From Serratia fonticola (lineage in GTDB: Bacteria > Pseudomonadota > Gammaproteobacteria > Enterobacterales > Enterobacteriaceae), in contig NZ_VFMK01000001.1 in NCBI RefSeq assembly GCF_006715025.1, positions 5,332,001 to 5,396,000 of the forward strand: a stretch of 64,000 nucleotides of DNA, written 5' to 3'. Each line of letters starts with the position of its first letter. Positions within the stretch are counted from its first letter, which is position 1. Both the position numbers and the translations under genes were made by a program. Below the pieces are notes generated by a model, which worked only from the letters and a program-made list of their open reading frames with translations, did no database searches and was not told the origin of the DNA. This document shows positions 27,511 to 36,564 of the stretch, piece by piece.

Positions 27511-28052
27511 CCCCTCACCCCAACCCTCTCCCACAGGGAGAGGGAGCCGATCGGCGATGTCATTCGGTATTGTGTTCGATCGCTTGCCCCGGCAAAAGGG
27601 AACGAGAACGATGCCGTGATTAGATACGGTGAGCAAGTAGATGGCTGCAACCCATCACAAAATCGAACGGTCCCCTCTCCCACAGGGAGAGGGAGCCGAT
27701 CGGCGTTGTCATTTGGTATTGTGTTCGATCGCTTGCCCCGGCAAAAGGGAACGGGAACGATGCCGTGGTTAGGTACGGTGAGCTGGTAGATTGCAGCAGC
27801 CAATCACAAAATCGAACGGTCCCTCTCCCACAGGGAAAGGGAGCCAATCGGCGTTGTCATTTGGTATTGTGTTCGATCGCTTGCCCCGGCAAAAAGGAAC
27901 GGGAACGATGCCGTGGTTAGGTACGGTGAGCAGGTAGATGGCTGCAACCCATCACAAAATCGAATAAATATCCTCCGGCATTGCAGCCTAGCTGGGGGTT
28001 TTCTGCATACAACAATCCCCTCTCCCTGCGGGAGAGGGCTAGGGTGGGGGGA
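27511..28052. repeat. Composite hairpin-ended repeat array D (three units plus a diverged last one)
   Basis: Starts CCCCTCACCCCAACCCTCTC just after the GMC gene and ends CTCCCTGCGGGAGAGGGCTA...GGGTGGGGGG. Hairpins begin at 27527, 27676, 27824 and 28021. The first two units (149, 148 bp) are nearly identical; the last is 197 bp, starting like the others but ending in unrelated DNA. The right end runs into the miaE stop codon. Confidence 0.85.
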
Positions 28053-28806
28053 ATGGCACACCGCTGTGGAAGCGGAACTCGGTGTCTGGTGAGCGGATCA
28101 GCTCAGCCTCCAACTGGCCAAAAAATGCCACGCGTTCGCTGATATCGCCGCCGGCGATCTGTTCCGCTAACGTCAGGTAATCCTGATAATGCCGCGCTTC
28201 GGAACGTAACAGTGAGACATAGAAACGGTTCAGTTCATCATCCAGAAACGGGGCCAGCTTGGCAAAACGCTCGCAGGAGCGGGCCTCGATATAAGCACCA
28301 CAGATCAGTTTGTCGATCAGGGTGGCCGGATCGTGAGTGCGCACCTCGCGGATCATGCTTTTGGCATAGCGGCTGGCGGTGATCTTTTTATAGGGGATCT
28401 GCCGCGCCTGCATGATCTCCAGAACCTGCGAGAAGTGGTGCAATTCCTCTTTGATCAGCAGCACCATCTTGTCGACCAGATCCTGACCATAGGCCGAGCC
28501 GTTTTTCGGCAGGATTTTCCGCGTGAAGGCGCTTTGGCGGAACAGCTCATCCGGTACCTCCTGCGCCTCATGCACAAACGCCTCATAGGGCTTGAGCAAC
28601 GCCAGCAAGGCATCACCGCTCTCTTTATCTGCCACATAACGGCGGATCAGCCACATGCCGGTCTGCGCCGCTTTCAGTTCACACACCAGATGGTCGGTCA
28701 GCAACAGTGGCAGGTTTTCCGGGCGGCGTGCCGCGTCGATCCAGCCATCCGGGGTTTCGCAGTGCAGGAAGTTTAAAATCGGGGATAGTAGTGATTGGTA
28801 TTTCAT
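28039..28806 (-). CDS. miaE: tRNA 2-methylthio-N6-isopentenyladenosine-37 hydroxylase MiaE
   Basis: 255 residues. Ferritin-like diiron mono-oxygenase; metal-ligand helices include KEELHHF, YIEARSCERF and SEARHYQDYL. It hydroxylates ms2i6A37 of tRNA with O2. Absent from E. coli K-12 but present at this place in Salmonella and Serratia. ATG 28806 is preferred to TTG 28815. The last codons (FHSGVPFPPP) and the TAG stop lie within the conserved end of repeat array D. Confidence 0.93.
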   Translation of the reverse strand: MKYQSLLSPILNFLHCETPDGWIDAARRPENLPLLLTDHLVCELKAAQTGMWLIRRYVADKESGDALLALLKPYEAFVHEAQEVPDELFRQSAFTRKILPKNGSAYGQDLVDKMVLLIKEELHHFSQVLEIMQARQIPYKKITASRYAKSMIREVRTHDPATLIDKLICGAYIEARSCERFAKLAPFLDDELNRFYVSLLRSEARHYQDYLTLAEQIAGGDISERVAFFGQLEAELIRSPDTEFRFHSGVPFPPP

Positions 28807-28821
28807 CTGATTCAATTAATT

Positions 28822-28926
28822 ACCCTTCATATTTCCAGTTGCCGTGTTGGCTGTCCTTAATGATTCAGCCCTTCCATGGGGCTACCGGTTGCCGCCTTAC
28901 GGCGTCTGGAAATCTCTTGGGTATAA
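28822..28926. repeat. ERIC-like (IRU) element
   Basis: About 105 bp between miaE and rraB: TACCCTTCATATTTCCAGTT ... GGCGTCTGGAAATCTCTTGGGTATA, inverted ends of the ERIC family with a diverged centre (CCCTTCCATGGGGCTACC). Confidence 0.7.
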
Positions 28927-28961
28927 GCAGGGGCCAGCGATCGCCAGCCCACAGGATTTAA

Positions 28962-29387
28962 TTAATGGCGTTTACCGTCGTCGTCTTCATCAATGAATTC
29001 GCCGTCTTCGTCGTCGTCGCCTTCTTCACCGTTCGGATCTTCATAGTAGGTGCCCCAACCGTCGTAGTTGACGCCGCACTTTTCTGCCAGTGCCACCAGT
29101 TGTTCTACCTGGCTGTCGATCAGTTCGGCATTCAGGGCAACTTCACTGATCACGTCACAGCACATCACCATGGAGCCATCTTCCACTTCCAGCTCTTCGG
29201 CATCGGTCACTTCATAGCCTAATTTAAAGGCTTCGACGGCGGCCTGCTCCAGAACCTCAAACTTTTCGGCAGAGAAATGGTGCTCGATAGTGTAGAGCGC
29301 ATCCGGATCGCTGCCGTCTTCCAGCAGTTCTTCGATGATCAGGCGGGTTTCTTCACGTTGTTCTTCCAGCAATTCGCGGTTTGCCAT
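28962..29387 (-). CDS. rraB: Ribonuclease E inhibitor RraB
   Basis: 141 residues, highly acidic, with a C-terminal run rich in Asp and Glu (GEEGDDDEDGEFIDEDDD). MANRELLEEQREETRLIIEELLEDGSDPDALY is the family's N-terminus. It binds the RNase E scaffold region and inhibits cleavage of a subset of mRNAs. ATG 29387 has GAGGATAGAGGC upstream; a longer frame to 29504 is not supported. Divergent from argI. Confidence 0.94.
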   Translation of the reverse strand: MANRELLEEQREETRLIIEELLEDGSDPDALYTIEHHFSAEKFEVLEQAAVEAFKLGYEVTDAEELEVEDGSMVMCCDVISEVALNAELIDSQVEQLVALAEKCGVNYDGWGTYYEDPNGEEGDDDEDGEFIDEDDDGKRH

Positions 29388-29487
29388 GCCTCTATCCTCA
29401 ATAAAATGGGCTTCATTCTCTCTATTTTCACACACCGCCGCCAGCGCTGCCATGATAAACGTGAAAGATTTCTTACTTGGGGTTGAA

Positions 29488-29526
29488 ATTGAATATTCAT
29501 ACATATAAAGTGAATTTTAATTCAAT
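29488..29526 (+). promoter_or_regulatory. Tandem ArgR (ARG) boxes of argI
   Basis: Two 18-bp boxes separated by 3 bp: 29488-29505 (TGAAT...ATACA, one mismatch in the right arm) and 29509-29526 (TGAATTTTAATTCA core, perfect). The spacing is that of classical ARG box pairs. A TATAAA at 29504-29509 sits between them, so ArgR with arginine would cover the promoter. Confidence 0.88.
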
Positions 29527-29558
29527 TAAACCCATCAGGATATCCGGAGATGAGCCAG

Positions 29559-30569
29559 ATGAACCCGTTCTACCAGCGTCACTTTTTGAGGTTAATGGAT
29601 TTTACCCCCAGTGAGATCCACGCGTTGCTGCAACTGGCTGCCCAATTGAAGCAGGCCAAGAAGCAAGGCCAGGAAAACCGGTATCTACAAGGCAAAAACA
29701 TTGCGCTCATCTTCGAAAAAGACTCTACCCGCACCCGATGCTCTTTCGAAGTTGCCGCATTTGATCAGGGGGCTCAGGTGACCTACCTTGGCCCAAGCGG
29801 CAGCCAGATTGGTCATAAAGAATCGATGAAAGACACCGCCCGCGTGCTGGGCCGGATGTATGACGGTATTCAGTATCGGGGTTTTGGCCAATGCCTGGTG
29901 GAAACGCTGGCGGAACATGCTGGCGTACCGGTGTGGAATGGCCTGACCAACGAGTTCCACCCGACTCAACTGCTGGCGGACCTGCTCACCGTGCGTGAAC
30001 ATCTGCCGGGCAAACCCCTGAATGAGGTAAAATTCGCCTATGTGGGGGATGCACGCAACAATATGGGTAACACCCTGTTGGAAGCGGCTGCGTTGGTGGG
30101 GATGGATCTACGCCTGGTGGCACCGAAAGCCTGCTGGCCGCAGGACGAGCTGGTGGCAGAATGCCGGGCACTGGCGCAACAGACCGGCGGTAAAATCACG
30201 CTGACGGAAGACATTGCCGAAGGGGTGAAAGACGCCGATTTCCTGTATACCGACGTTTGGGTTTCCATGGGGGAACCCAAAGAAGTGTGGCAGGAGCGTA
30301 TCGCGCTGTTGAAACCTTATCAGGTGAATATGGCGATGGTTCAGCTGACCGGCAACCCACAGGTGAAATTCCTGCACTGCCTGCCCGCCTTCCACGACGA
30401 TCAAACCACCCTGGGCAAACAAATGGCGGAACAATACGGTTTGCATGGCGGAATGGAGGTCACTAACGAGGTGTTTGAATCGGCGCACAGCGTGGTGTTC
30501 GATCAGGCAGAAAACCGTCTGCACACCATCAAAGCGGTGATGGTCGCAACACTGAGCAAGGCCCTCTAA
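29559..30569 (+). CDS. argI: Ornithine carbamoyltransferase
   Basis: 336 residues. Carbamoyl-phosphate loop DSTRTRCSFE and ornithine/active-site FLHCLPAFHDDQT; nearly colinear with E. coli ArgI. Makes citrulline from ornithine and carbamoyl-phosphate as a cytosolic trimer. ATG 29559 (GGAGA at 8 bp) gives a start equivalent to the E. coli protein; ATG 29550 is an alternative with AGGA. Repression by ArgR is indicated by the paired boxes upstream. Confidence 0.95.
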   Translation: MNPFYQRHFLRLMDFTPSEIHALLQLAAQLKQAKKQGQENRYLQGKNIALIFEKDSTRTRCSFEVAAFDQGAQVTYLGPSGSQIGHKESMKDTARVLGRMYDGIQYRGFGQCLVETLAEHAGVPVWNGLTNEFHPTQLLADLLTVREHLPGKPLNEVKFAYVGDARNNMGNTLLEAAALVGMDLRLVAPKACWPQDELVAECRALAQQTGGKITLTEDIAEGVKDADFLYTDVWVSMGEPKEVWQERIALLKPYQVNMAMVQLTGNPQVKFLHCLPAFHDDQTTLGKQMAEQYGLHGGMEVTNEVFESAHSVVFDQAENRLHTIKAVMVATLSKAL

Positions 30570-30585
30570 ACGCCCCCACCCCAAA

Positions 30586-30606
30586 AGCCCTTCGCAGAGA
30601 AGGGCT
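30586..30606 (+). terminator. Hairpin after argI, possible terminator
   Basis: Perfect 8-bp stem AGCCCTTC/GAAGGGCT with GCAGA loop, 17 bp after the stop, but no T-run follows. Confidence 0.4.
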
Positions 30607-30693
30607 CAGAGTGCTAACAAAGGCCTATGTGACGAAGACGTAGCAATAATCTTGGTGCTCGCTTTCTCCGTATTTCCTGATAGTCACCAGATA

Positions 30694-30800
30694 TTTCGGT
30701 CGCTAGACAAACGTTGGCCTTTTAAACTCCTGTGACCGCGCCCGAGTCAGGGGCCGTTGGCGCGGCCCCTGACAACCCGCGCCTTCGCCAAATCAGGCGG
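30694..30800 (+). ncRNA. C4-like antisense RNA element, copy 1
   Basis: Starts TTTCGGTCGCTA, contains a perfect 11-bp stem 30746-30756/30763-30773 with loop TTGGCG, then CGCCTTCGCCAAATCAGGCGG. The loop can pair with CGCCAA at 30786-30791. A homologous element with a different but equally perfect stem is at 44005-44111. The architecture resembles the C4/CI immunity RNAs of phages P1, P7 and P4; this assignment is from memory and unverified. Confidence 0.45.
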
Positions 30801-31268
30801 TGGGCGTTGCCCACTATTACTCGGCCCGTCCTGGGCCTCGCCCCTTCGGGGCCGCTGCAAGCAGCGTTTAAATCTGCTCCCGGCAGATTTGTCTCACTCC
30901 GCCACCGCGCATCACGGCCGGCTGCGATTCACGTCCCTGTTCATCTCGCCTAAAAACGCCTTCCCTGGCGTTTTTGCCTATGCGCCGCGTCTGCGTTCGG
31001 CACCTTCAATGGCTTCAACACCCGTGCTCATCTCAGCAAAAGTGGGGGTTGCAACACGGCTATTAACCTCCATGCAGAACTGATCCGGCAACACAGACGT
31101 AGTGAAGACCTGCCTGGAGCAGATTTAAACGCTGCTTACAGTGGCTCCTGGGGGCAAGGCTCATGGCGGTCCGAGTCATTTCCACGTTGTGAACAGAGAA
31201 TAAAAGGTGCTGTTTTTACGGCAATTATTCTAGTATTTCGCTGACATAAGGAGATAAAGTCAGATATT

Positions 31269-31352
31269 AGGGAGAGTGCAGCGATGGGGTCGTAGTGGCG
31301 TAAGCCACCGGAGCGCCCCTCGGTGCGCTAGGCCCGGGTATCTCGGGTTAAA
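31269..31352. repeat. Intergenic repeat E, copy 1
   Basis: TTAGGGAGAGTGC, about 37 bp specific to this copy, CCCCTCGGTGCGCTAGGCCC, then a GGGTATCTCGGG hairpin and TTAAA. The same blocks recur at 63116-63167. Confidence 0.6.
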
Positions 31353-31578
31353 AAACCACGTCGTCATTTACCTCACCCCTTCACCGAGAAGGGCTTTTCT
31401 CTCGCCAATCCTCTTACCACGTTTTATAGTTCTTTTCGCTATATCAAATAGCACAATGGCCTTTGCCTGCTTTTTACGAACGTTCTACCGTGACATTCTG
31501 GCGGCGGAAATGCCGTAAAAAACAACGATAACAACCTATTTCTGTTCTGGTGTACCGGCACATTTAAGGGAAACGTCT

Positions 31579-33147
31579 ATGAAAGCCAAAGTCTTGCCGC
31601 TGTTTATTCTCGCCGCACTCTCCACCACCGCATTAGCCGCTACGCCACCGAATACCTTGGTGGTAGTGCAGTCACTGGATGATATCGTCAGTCTGGATCC
31701 GGCAGAAGCCAATGAGCTCTCCAGCATCCAGACCGTGCCCAGCCTCTATCAGCGTCTGGTGCAGGCAGATCGCGACAATCCGGCCAAGGTGATCCCAGTG
31801 CTGGCAGAAAGCTGGCAGGATGATGCCGCCGCCAAGACCCTGACGGTCAAACTGCGCCCGCAGGCTGCCTTCTCCTCAGGCAATCCGTTGACCGCCGATG
31901 ATGTGATTTTCTCTTATACCCGCGCGGTAAAGATGAACAAGTCACCGGCATTTATCCTCAACGTGCTCGGCTGGCAGCCAGAGAATATCGAAAAACAGCT
32001 GAAGAAGATCGACGACCATACCGTGCAACTGAGCTGGACGGCGGACGTCAGCCCGGCGGTAGCGCTGAATATTCTCTCGACGCCCATCGCCTCGATCGTG
32101 GACAGCAAAGCCGTACAACCCAATGTGAAGGGAGACGACTTTGGCAACGCCTGGCTAAAAATGTACTCTGCCGGCAGCGGTCCCTTCAAAATGCGGGTTT
32201 ATCAGCCGCACCAGGCGATCGTGCTGGACGCCAACACGACGTCACCCGGTGACAAGCCGCTGCTCAGCAATATCATTATCAAAAACGTGCCGGACCCAAG
32301 CGCGCGTCGCCTGCTGATCCAGCAAGGCGATGCCGACGTGGCGCGTGAACTGGGCCCGGATCAGACCGCCGCGCTGAAAAGCCAGCCCGGTGTGAAAGTG
32401 CTGGAAATCCCCTCCGCCGAGCAGAACTACCTGGTATTCAATACCGGCAACCAGGCCAACCCGTTGCTGAATAATCCGGCCTTCTGGGAAGCCGCGCGTT
32501 ATCTGGTGGATTATCAGGGCATCACCAAAGATCTGCTGAAAGGGCAATATTTCGTCCACCAGAGCTTCCTGCCGGTCGGTTTGCCAGGGGCGCTGGAAGA
32601 TAACCCATTCAGCTTCGATCCTGCCAAGGCCAAGGCTATCCTGGAAAAAGCCGGGATCGCTCACGCCAGCCTGACGCTGGACGTTGAGAACAAGCCGCCG
32701 TTTATCACCATTGCCCAGTCGTTGCAGGCCAGCTTTGCCCAGGGCGGTGTCAAACTCGATCTGCTGCCCGCAGCCGGTAGCCAGGTGTATGCCCGCGTGC
32801 GCGCCAGGCAGCATCAGGCTGCGATCCGCCTGTGGATCCCGGATTACTTCGATGCACACTCCAACGCCAGCGCTTTTGCCTATAACGACGGCAAAGGCAG
32901 CACGGTGGCTGGTCTCAACGGTTGGCAAATCCCTGAGTTGAGCAAACAGACGCTGGCGGCCGTCGCAGAGGCCGATCCAGCCAAACGCAGCGCCTTGTAT
33001 ACCGCCATGCAGCAGGAATTGCAGCGCAGTTCACCCTATGTGTTTATCGATCAGGCCAAAACGCAGGTGGTGCTGCGCGATAACGTGAAAGGCTATCAAC
33101 AGGGTCTGAATGCGGATATGGTCTATTACGATCGCGTTAGCAAATAA
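31579..33147 (+). CDS. ABC transporter periplasmic substrate-binding protein (peptide/nickel type)
   Basis: 522 residues, SBP_bac_5 family (DppA/OppA/NikA-like). Signal peptide at 1-20 (LPLFILAALSTTALA|ATPP), PVLAESWQ and AFSSGNPLTADDVIFSYTRA family blocks, and C-terminal YVFIDQAKTQVVLRDNVKGY. First gene of a five-gene importer operon. Ligand not predictable: oligopeptides, opines, nickel chelates and glutathione are all carried by this family. Confidence 0.9.
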   Translation: MKAKVLPLFILAALSTTALAATPPNTLVVVQSLDDIVSLDPAEANELSSIQTVPSLYQRLVQADRDNPAKVIPVLAESWQDDAAAKTLTVKLRPQAAFSSGNPLTADDVIFSYTRAVKMNKSPAFILNVLGWQPENIEKQLKKIDDHTVQLSWTADVSPAVALNILSTPIASIVDSKAVQPNVKGDDFGNAWLKMYSAGSGPFKMRVYQPHQAIVLDANTTSPGDKPLLSNIIIKNVPDPSARRLLIQQGDADVARELGPDQTAALKSQPGVKVLEIPSAEQNYLVFNTGNQANPLLNNPAFWEAARYLVDYQGITKDLLKGQYFVHQSFLPVGLPGALEDNPFSFDPAKAKAILEKAGIAHASLTLDVENKPPFITIAQSLQASFAQGGVKLDLLPAAGSQVYARVRARQHQAAIRLWIPDYFDAHSNASAFAYNDGKGSTVAGLNGWQIPELSKQTLAAVAEADPAKRSALYTAMQQELQRSSPYVFIDQAKTQVVLRDNVKGYQQGLNADMVYYDRVSK

Positions 33148-33158
33148 TCAGGATTGTC

Positions 33159-34214
33159 ATGTCGGTAGCAATAAAACCCACGCCGGGAAGCGCTTCCCGG
33201 CGTCGTATTTGGGGATTGGCACAGGGGCTGTTTACGCTGGCTCTGACCCTGTTCGGCCTGCTGTTGATCACCTTTCTGCTTTCAGCCTTGTCACCGGTAG
33301 ATCGCGTATTACAGATCGTCGGCGATCACGCCAGCGTCGCCACCTATGAGCAGGTAAAACACCAGTTGGGATTGGATCGCTCATTGCCGGTGCAGTTCTG
33401 GCACTATTTGGAACGGCTGGTACAGGGCGATCTCGGCACCGCCAGCGCCACCGGTCAGCCGGTGCTGCAGGATCTGCTGCATGCCTTCCCGGCCACGCTG
33501 GAACTGGCCACACTGTCATTAGTGATTGGCGCCCCGCTTGGCGTGCTGTTCGGTGTGCTATGCGCGCGTTTCGCTGGCAGCAAGCTGGATATCAGCGTGC
33601 GCCTCATTACCCTGCTCGGCAATTCGGTGCCCATCTTCTGGCTGGGGCTGCTGATGCTGTTGCTGTTCTACGCCAAGCTGCAGTGGAGCGCCGGACCGGG
33701 GCGGCTGGACGATATCTACCAATACACCGTTGAGGCAAAAACCGGCTTTGCGCTGATCGATACCTGGCTTTCCGGCGACGCCGGGGCGGTGCGCAATGCG
33801 CTGGCGCATCTGGTGTTGCCGGTCTGCCTGTTGGCCTACTACTCATTGGCCAGCATTACCCGTCTGACTCGCTCCGCCTGCCTGAGCGAACTGAATAAAG
33901 AATACGTGACGCTGGCACGGGCCAAGGGGGCCAGCGAGATGCGCATTATGTTCTGTCATGTACTGCCGAATATCGGCGGTACCTTGCTGACGGTGATCGC
34001 CCTCGCCTATACCAGCATGCTGGAAGGCGCGGTGCTGACCGAAACGGTCTTCTCCTGGCCGGGCATTGGCCGCTACCTGACGACGGCGCTGTTTGCCGGT
34101 GATACGACCGCCATCATGGGCGGAACGCTGTTGATCGGCCTGTGTTTTGTCATCATCAACAACCTCACCGATCTGCTGGTGCGAGTGCTCGATCCGAGGG
34201 CGCGACTCAAATGA
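33159..34214 (+). CDS. ABC transporter permease, DppB type
   Basis: 351 residues, multi-helix inner-membrane permease with EAA loop near YVTLARAKGASEMRIMFCHVLPN. The region GHASVATYEQVKHQLGLDRSLPVQFWHYL is the family's periplasmic segment, though the usual N-terminal DppB motif is altered. Starts 11 bp after the binding protein and overlaps the next gene by 4 bp (ATGA). Confidence 0.9.
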   Translation: MSVAIKPTPGSASRRRIWGLAQGLFTLALTLFGLLLITFLLSALSPVDRVLQIVGDHASVATYEQVKHQLGLDRSLPVQFWHYLERLVQGDLGTASATGQPVLQDLLHAFPATLELATLSLVIGAPLGVLFGVLCARFAGSKLDISVRLITLLGNSVPIFWLGLLMLLLFYAKLQWSAGPGRLDDIYQYTVEAKTGFALIDTWLSGDAGAVRNALAHLVLPVCLLAYYSLASITRLTRSACLSELNKEYVTLARAKGASEMRIMFCHVLPNIGGTLLTVIALAYTSMLEGAVLTETVFSWPGIGRYLTTALFAGDTTAIMGGTLLIGLCFVIINNLTDLLVRVLDPRARLK

Positions 34215-35032
34215 CGATGGCACTCCTCAAACGTTCACCTTCCGCCACCTGCGGTGGTCTGATCCTACTGCTGCTGGTTCTGATTGCGCTGTTCGCCCCC
34301 TGGCTGGCACCGGTCGATCCCAACTGGCAAAATGCCGCCAATCGCCTGTTGCCACCGGGCACTGGCCACTGGCTTGGTACCGACAGCTATGGCCGCGACG
34401 TGCTTTCCCGCCTGATCTACGGCACCCGCCCGACGCTGGGGCTGGTGCTGCTGGTCACCGCAATCACCTTACCGCTCGGCCTGCTGATTGGCGTGCTTTC
34501 CGGCTATTATGGCGGCTGGCTGGAACGCGTACTGATGCGCTTTACCGATGTGGTGATGTCGATGCCCCGGCTGATCCTGGCCTTCGCCTTTGTCGCGATG
34601 CTCGGCCCTGGCTTGGTTAACGGTGCGCTGGCGCTGGCGCTCACCACCTGGCCGGCCTATGCGCGCCAGGCCAGGGCCGAGATCCAACTGCTGCGTAAGA
34701 GTGATTATCTGGCTGCCGCCGAGATGATGGGCATACGCGGGCCACGCCTGCTATGGGGGCATATTCTGCCCATGTGCCTGCCTTCCGCCGTTGTCAGGTT
34801 AGCGCTGGACCTGGCGGGGATTATTCTTGCCGCTGCCGGGTTGGGCTTCCTGGGGCTGGGTGCCCGCCCACCGATGGCGGAATGGGGCTCGATGGTGGCA
34901 GACGGCATGCAGGTGATCTTCGATCAGTGGTGGATCGCCGCGATCCCAGGCTGTGCGATCCTGATCAGCAGCCTGGCGTTTAACCTGCTGGGCGACGGCC
35001 TGCGCGACTTACTGGACCCGCATCATGACTGA
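34211..35032 (+). CDS. ABC transporter permease, DppC type
   Basis: 273 residues. N-terminal LAPVDPNWQNAANRLLPPGTGHWLGTDSYGRDVLSRL is the DppC/OppC signature; EAA loop in YLAAAEMMGIRGPRLLWGHILPM. ATG 34211 overlaps the upstream TGA (ATGA) and was preferred to a longer frame inside the previous gene. Overlaps the following ATPase gene by 8 bp. Confidence 0.9.
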   Translation: MTMALLKRSPSATCGGLILLLLVLIALFAPWLAPVDPNWQNAANRLLPPGTGHWLGTDSYGRDVLSRLIYGTRPTLGLVLLVTAITLPLGLLIGVLSGYYGGWLERVLMRFTDVVMSMPRLILAFAFVAMLGPGLVNGALALALTTWPAYARQARAEIQLLRKSDYLAAAEMMGIRGPRLLWGHILPMCLPSAVVRLALDLAGIILAAAGLGFLGLGARPPMAEWGSMVADGMQVIFDQWWIAAIPGCAILISSLAFNLLGDGLRDLLDPHHD

Positions 35033-35861
35033 GCCATTATTAACCGCACGCAATCTCAGCATCGCGTTTAACGGCCACAACGTGGTGGATAACCTTTCAC
35101 TGCAGATTGGCCGAGAAAAAGTGGCGCTGGTGGGGGAATCCGGCTCCGGCAAATCCATGACCGCCCGCGCCCTGATGGGGCTGGTGCGCAAGCCGGGCAT
35201 CGTCACTGCCGACACGTTGCGTTACCGCCAAACCGATCTGCTGACGCTGAAGCCACGCCAATGGGGCGAGATCCGCGGTGCCCAAATCGCCATGGTGTTA
35301 CAGGATCCGCGCTATGCGCTGAACCCGGTACGCTGCATCGGCAAACAGATCGAAGAATCCCTCCGGCTGCATAATGCCCTGACCCGCGCCGATCGCCATG
35401 AACGGGTGCTGAACTCGCTGGCAGCGGTCGGTTTGCCGGAGAGCGCTTATCATAGCTACCCTGGCCAGCTTTCCGGCGGGATGGGCCAACGCGCCATGCT
35501 GGCGATCGCCCTGGTTAACGATCCGCAACTGCTGATCGCCGATGAACCCACCTCGGCGCTGGATGCCCGGCTGCGTAATCAGATCCTCGATCTTATCGTT
35601 GAGCAGACCACCCGCCGCAATATGGGGCTGTTGCTGATCAGCCACGATCTACCGCTGGTAGCGCAACGTTGCGATCGGGTGCTGGTCATGTATCAGGGTA
35701 AGCTGGTGGATCAGGGAATAGCGGCGGACCTGCCGCTGGCGACCCATCCCTATACCCGTACGCTGTGGGCCTGCCGCCCGAACGCCGCCACCTACGGGCA
35801 GGATTTGCCCGTATTGGATCGCAGTATCGATTTTACCCGGAGCAATGATGGCGTTGATTGA
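35025..35861 (+). CDS. ABC transporter ATPase, DppD type
   Basis: 278 residues. Walker A GESGSGKS (about 38-45), signature LSGGMGQR, Walker B LLIADEPTSALD, H-loop ISHD. Drives import together with the next ATPase. The usual C-terminal oligopeptide-transporter extension is short. Overlaps both neighbours. Confidence 0.9.
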   Translation: MTEPLLTARNLSIAFNGHNVVDNLSLQIGREKVALVGESGSGKSMTARALMGLVRKPGIVTADTLRYRQTDLLTLKPRQWGEIRGAQIAMVLQDPRYALNPVRCIGKQIEESLRLHNALTRADRHERVLNSLAAVGLPESAYHSYPGQLSGGMGQRAMLAIALVNDPQLLIADEPTSALDARLRNQILDLIVEQTTRRNMGLLLISHDLPLVAQRCDRVLVMYQGKLVDQGIAADLPLATHPYTRTLWACRPNAATYGQDLPVLDRSIDFTRSNDGVD

Positions 35862-36564
35862 AATTGAGAACCTGCAGGTCAGCTTTCCGCAGACCTTTGG
35901 CCATAAGGTTGCGGTGGAATCGGTGAGCTTTGCCGTCGAGGCCGGGGAAACCTTCAGCCTGATTGGCGCTTCCGGCTGTGGAAAATCCACCGTGCTGCGC
36001 GTGCTGGCTGGCCTGCAACGCGAGTGGCGTGGCGAAGTGCGCCTGTTCGGCCAGGCTATTACGCCACAGCAACGTTTCACGGGCCAGTTGCGCCGTGACG
36101 TGCAGATGGTGTTTCAAGATCCCTATGCGTCGCTGCACCCACAACACAAGATTGCGCGTACGCTCGGGGAGCCACTGAAGATCCACGGCGAAAAGTCTAT
36201 TCCGGCCCGGATCAACCAAGCCTTGCAACAGGTCGGGCTCACTGCGGCCATGGCAGAGCGTTACCCTCACCAGCTTTCCGGCGGTCAACGCCAGCGCGTG
36301 GCCATCGCCCGGGCCCTGTTGCTACGCCCCAAACTGCTGTTGCTGGATGAGCCTACTTCAGCGCTGGATATGTCGGTACAGGCGGAGATCCTCAACCTGC
36401 TCAATCACCTCAAGCGCGAACACGGCATGACCTATCTGCTGGTCAGCCATGATGGTGATGTGATCGCCCATATGTCCGAGCGCGCTGCCCTGATGGAGAA
36501 CGGCCGCATTGTGCGCCATTACCACCGAGAAGACCTGCAGACCGGCCAGCATCAACAGAGCTAG
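35845..36564 (+). CDS. ABC transporter ATPase, DppF type
   Basis: 239 residues. Walker A GASGCGKS, signature LSGGQRQR, Walker B LLLDEPTSALDMS. Shorter than the usual about 330 residues of DppF/OppF: it lacks the C-terminal Fe-S/extension region, as in NikE-like ATPases, which hints at a nickel-type or specialised importer. Converges on the dgoA-like gene, whose end it overlaps by 4 bp. Confidence 0.88.
   Translation: MMALIEIENLQVSFPQTFGHKVAVESVSFAVEAGETFSLIGASGCGKSTVLRVLAGLQREWRGEVRLFGQAITPQQRFTGQLRRDVQMVFQDPYASLHPQHKIARTLGEPLKIHGEKSIPARINQALQQVGLTAAMAERYPHQLSGGQRQRVAIARALLLRPKLLLLDEPTSALDMSVQAEILNLLNHLKREHGMTYLLVSHDGDVIAHMSERAALMENGRIVRHYHREDLQTGQHQQS

Larger units (their letters stand above)
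30570..31578. other. Gene-poor kilobase with dense hairpins, probable phage/satellite remnant
   Basis: No convincing protein gene. It holds a C4-like element (30694-30800), a run of stem-loops at 30802-30975 (GGGCgttGCCC, GGCCCgtcctGGGCC, AAATCTGCtcccgGCAGATTT, AAAAACGCCttccctGGCGTTTTT), a long-range perfect 22-bp inverted repeat (30859-30880 with 31116-31137) and a second intergenic repeat at 31269-31352. Frames of 73 and 108 codons overlap the hairpins and lack ribosome-binding sites. Confidence 0.5.

Noticed and set aside
30757..31083. 108-codon frame in the hairpin-rich region, possibly an Ash/Icd-like phage protein
   Set aside because: It overlaps several strong hairpins and no start signal or recognisable domain supports it; a faint resemblance to phage-type small proteins was not enough.
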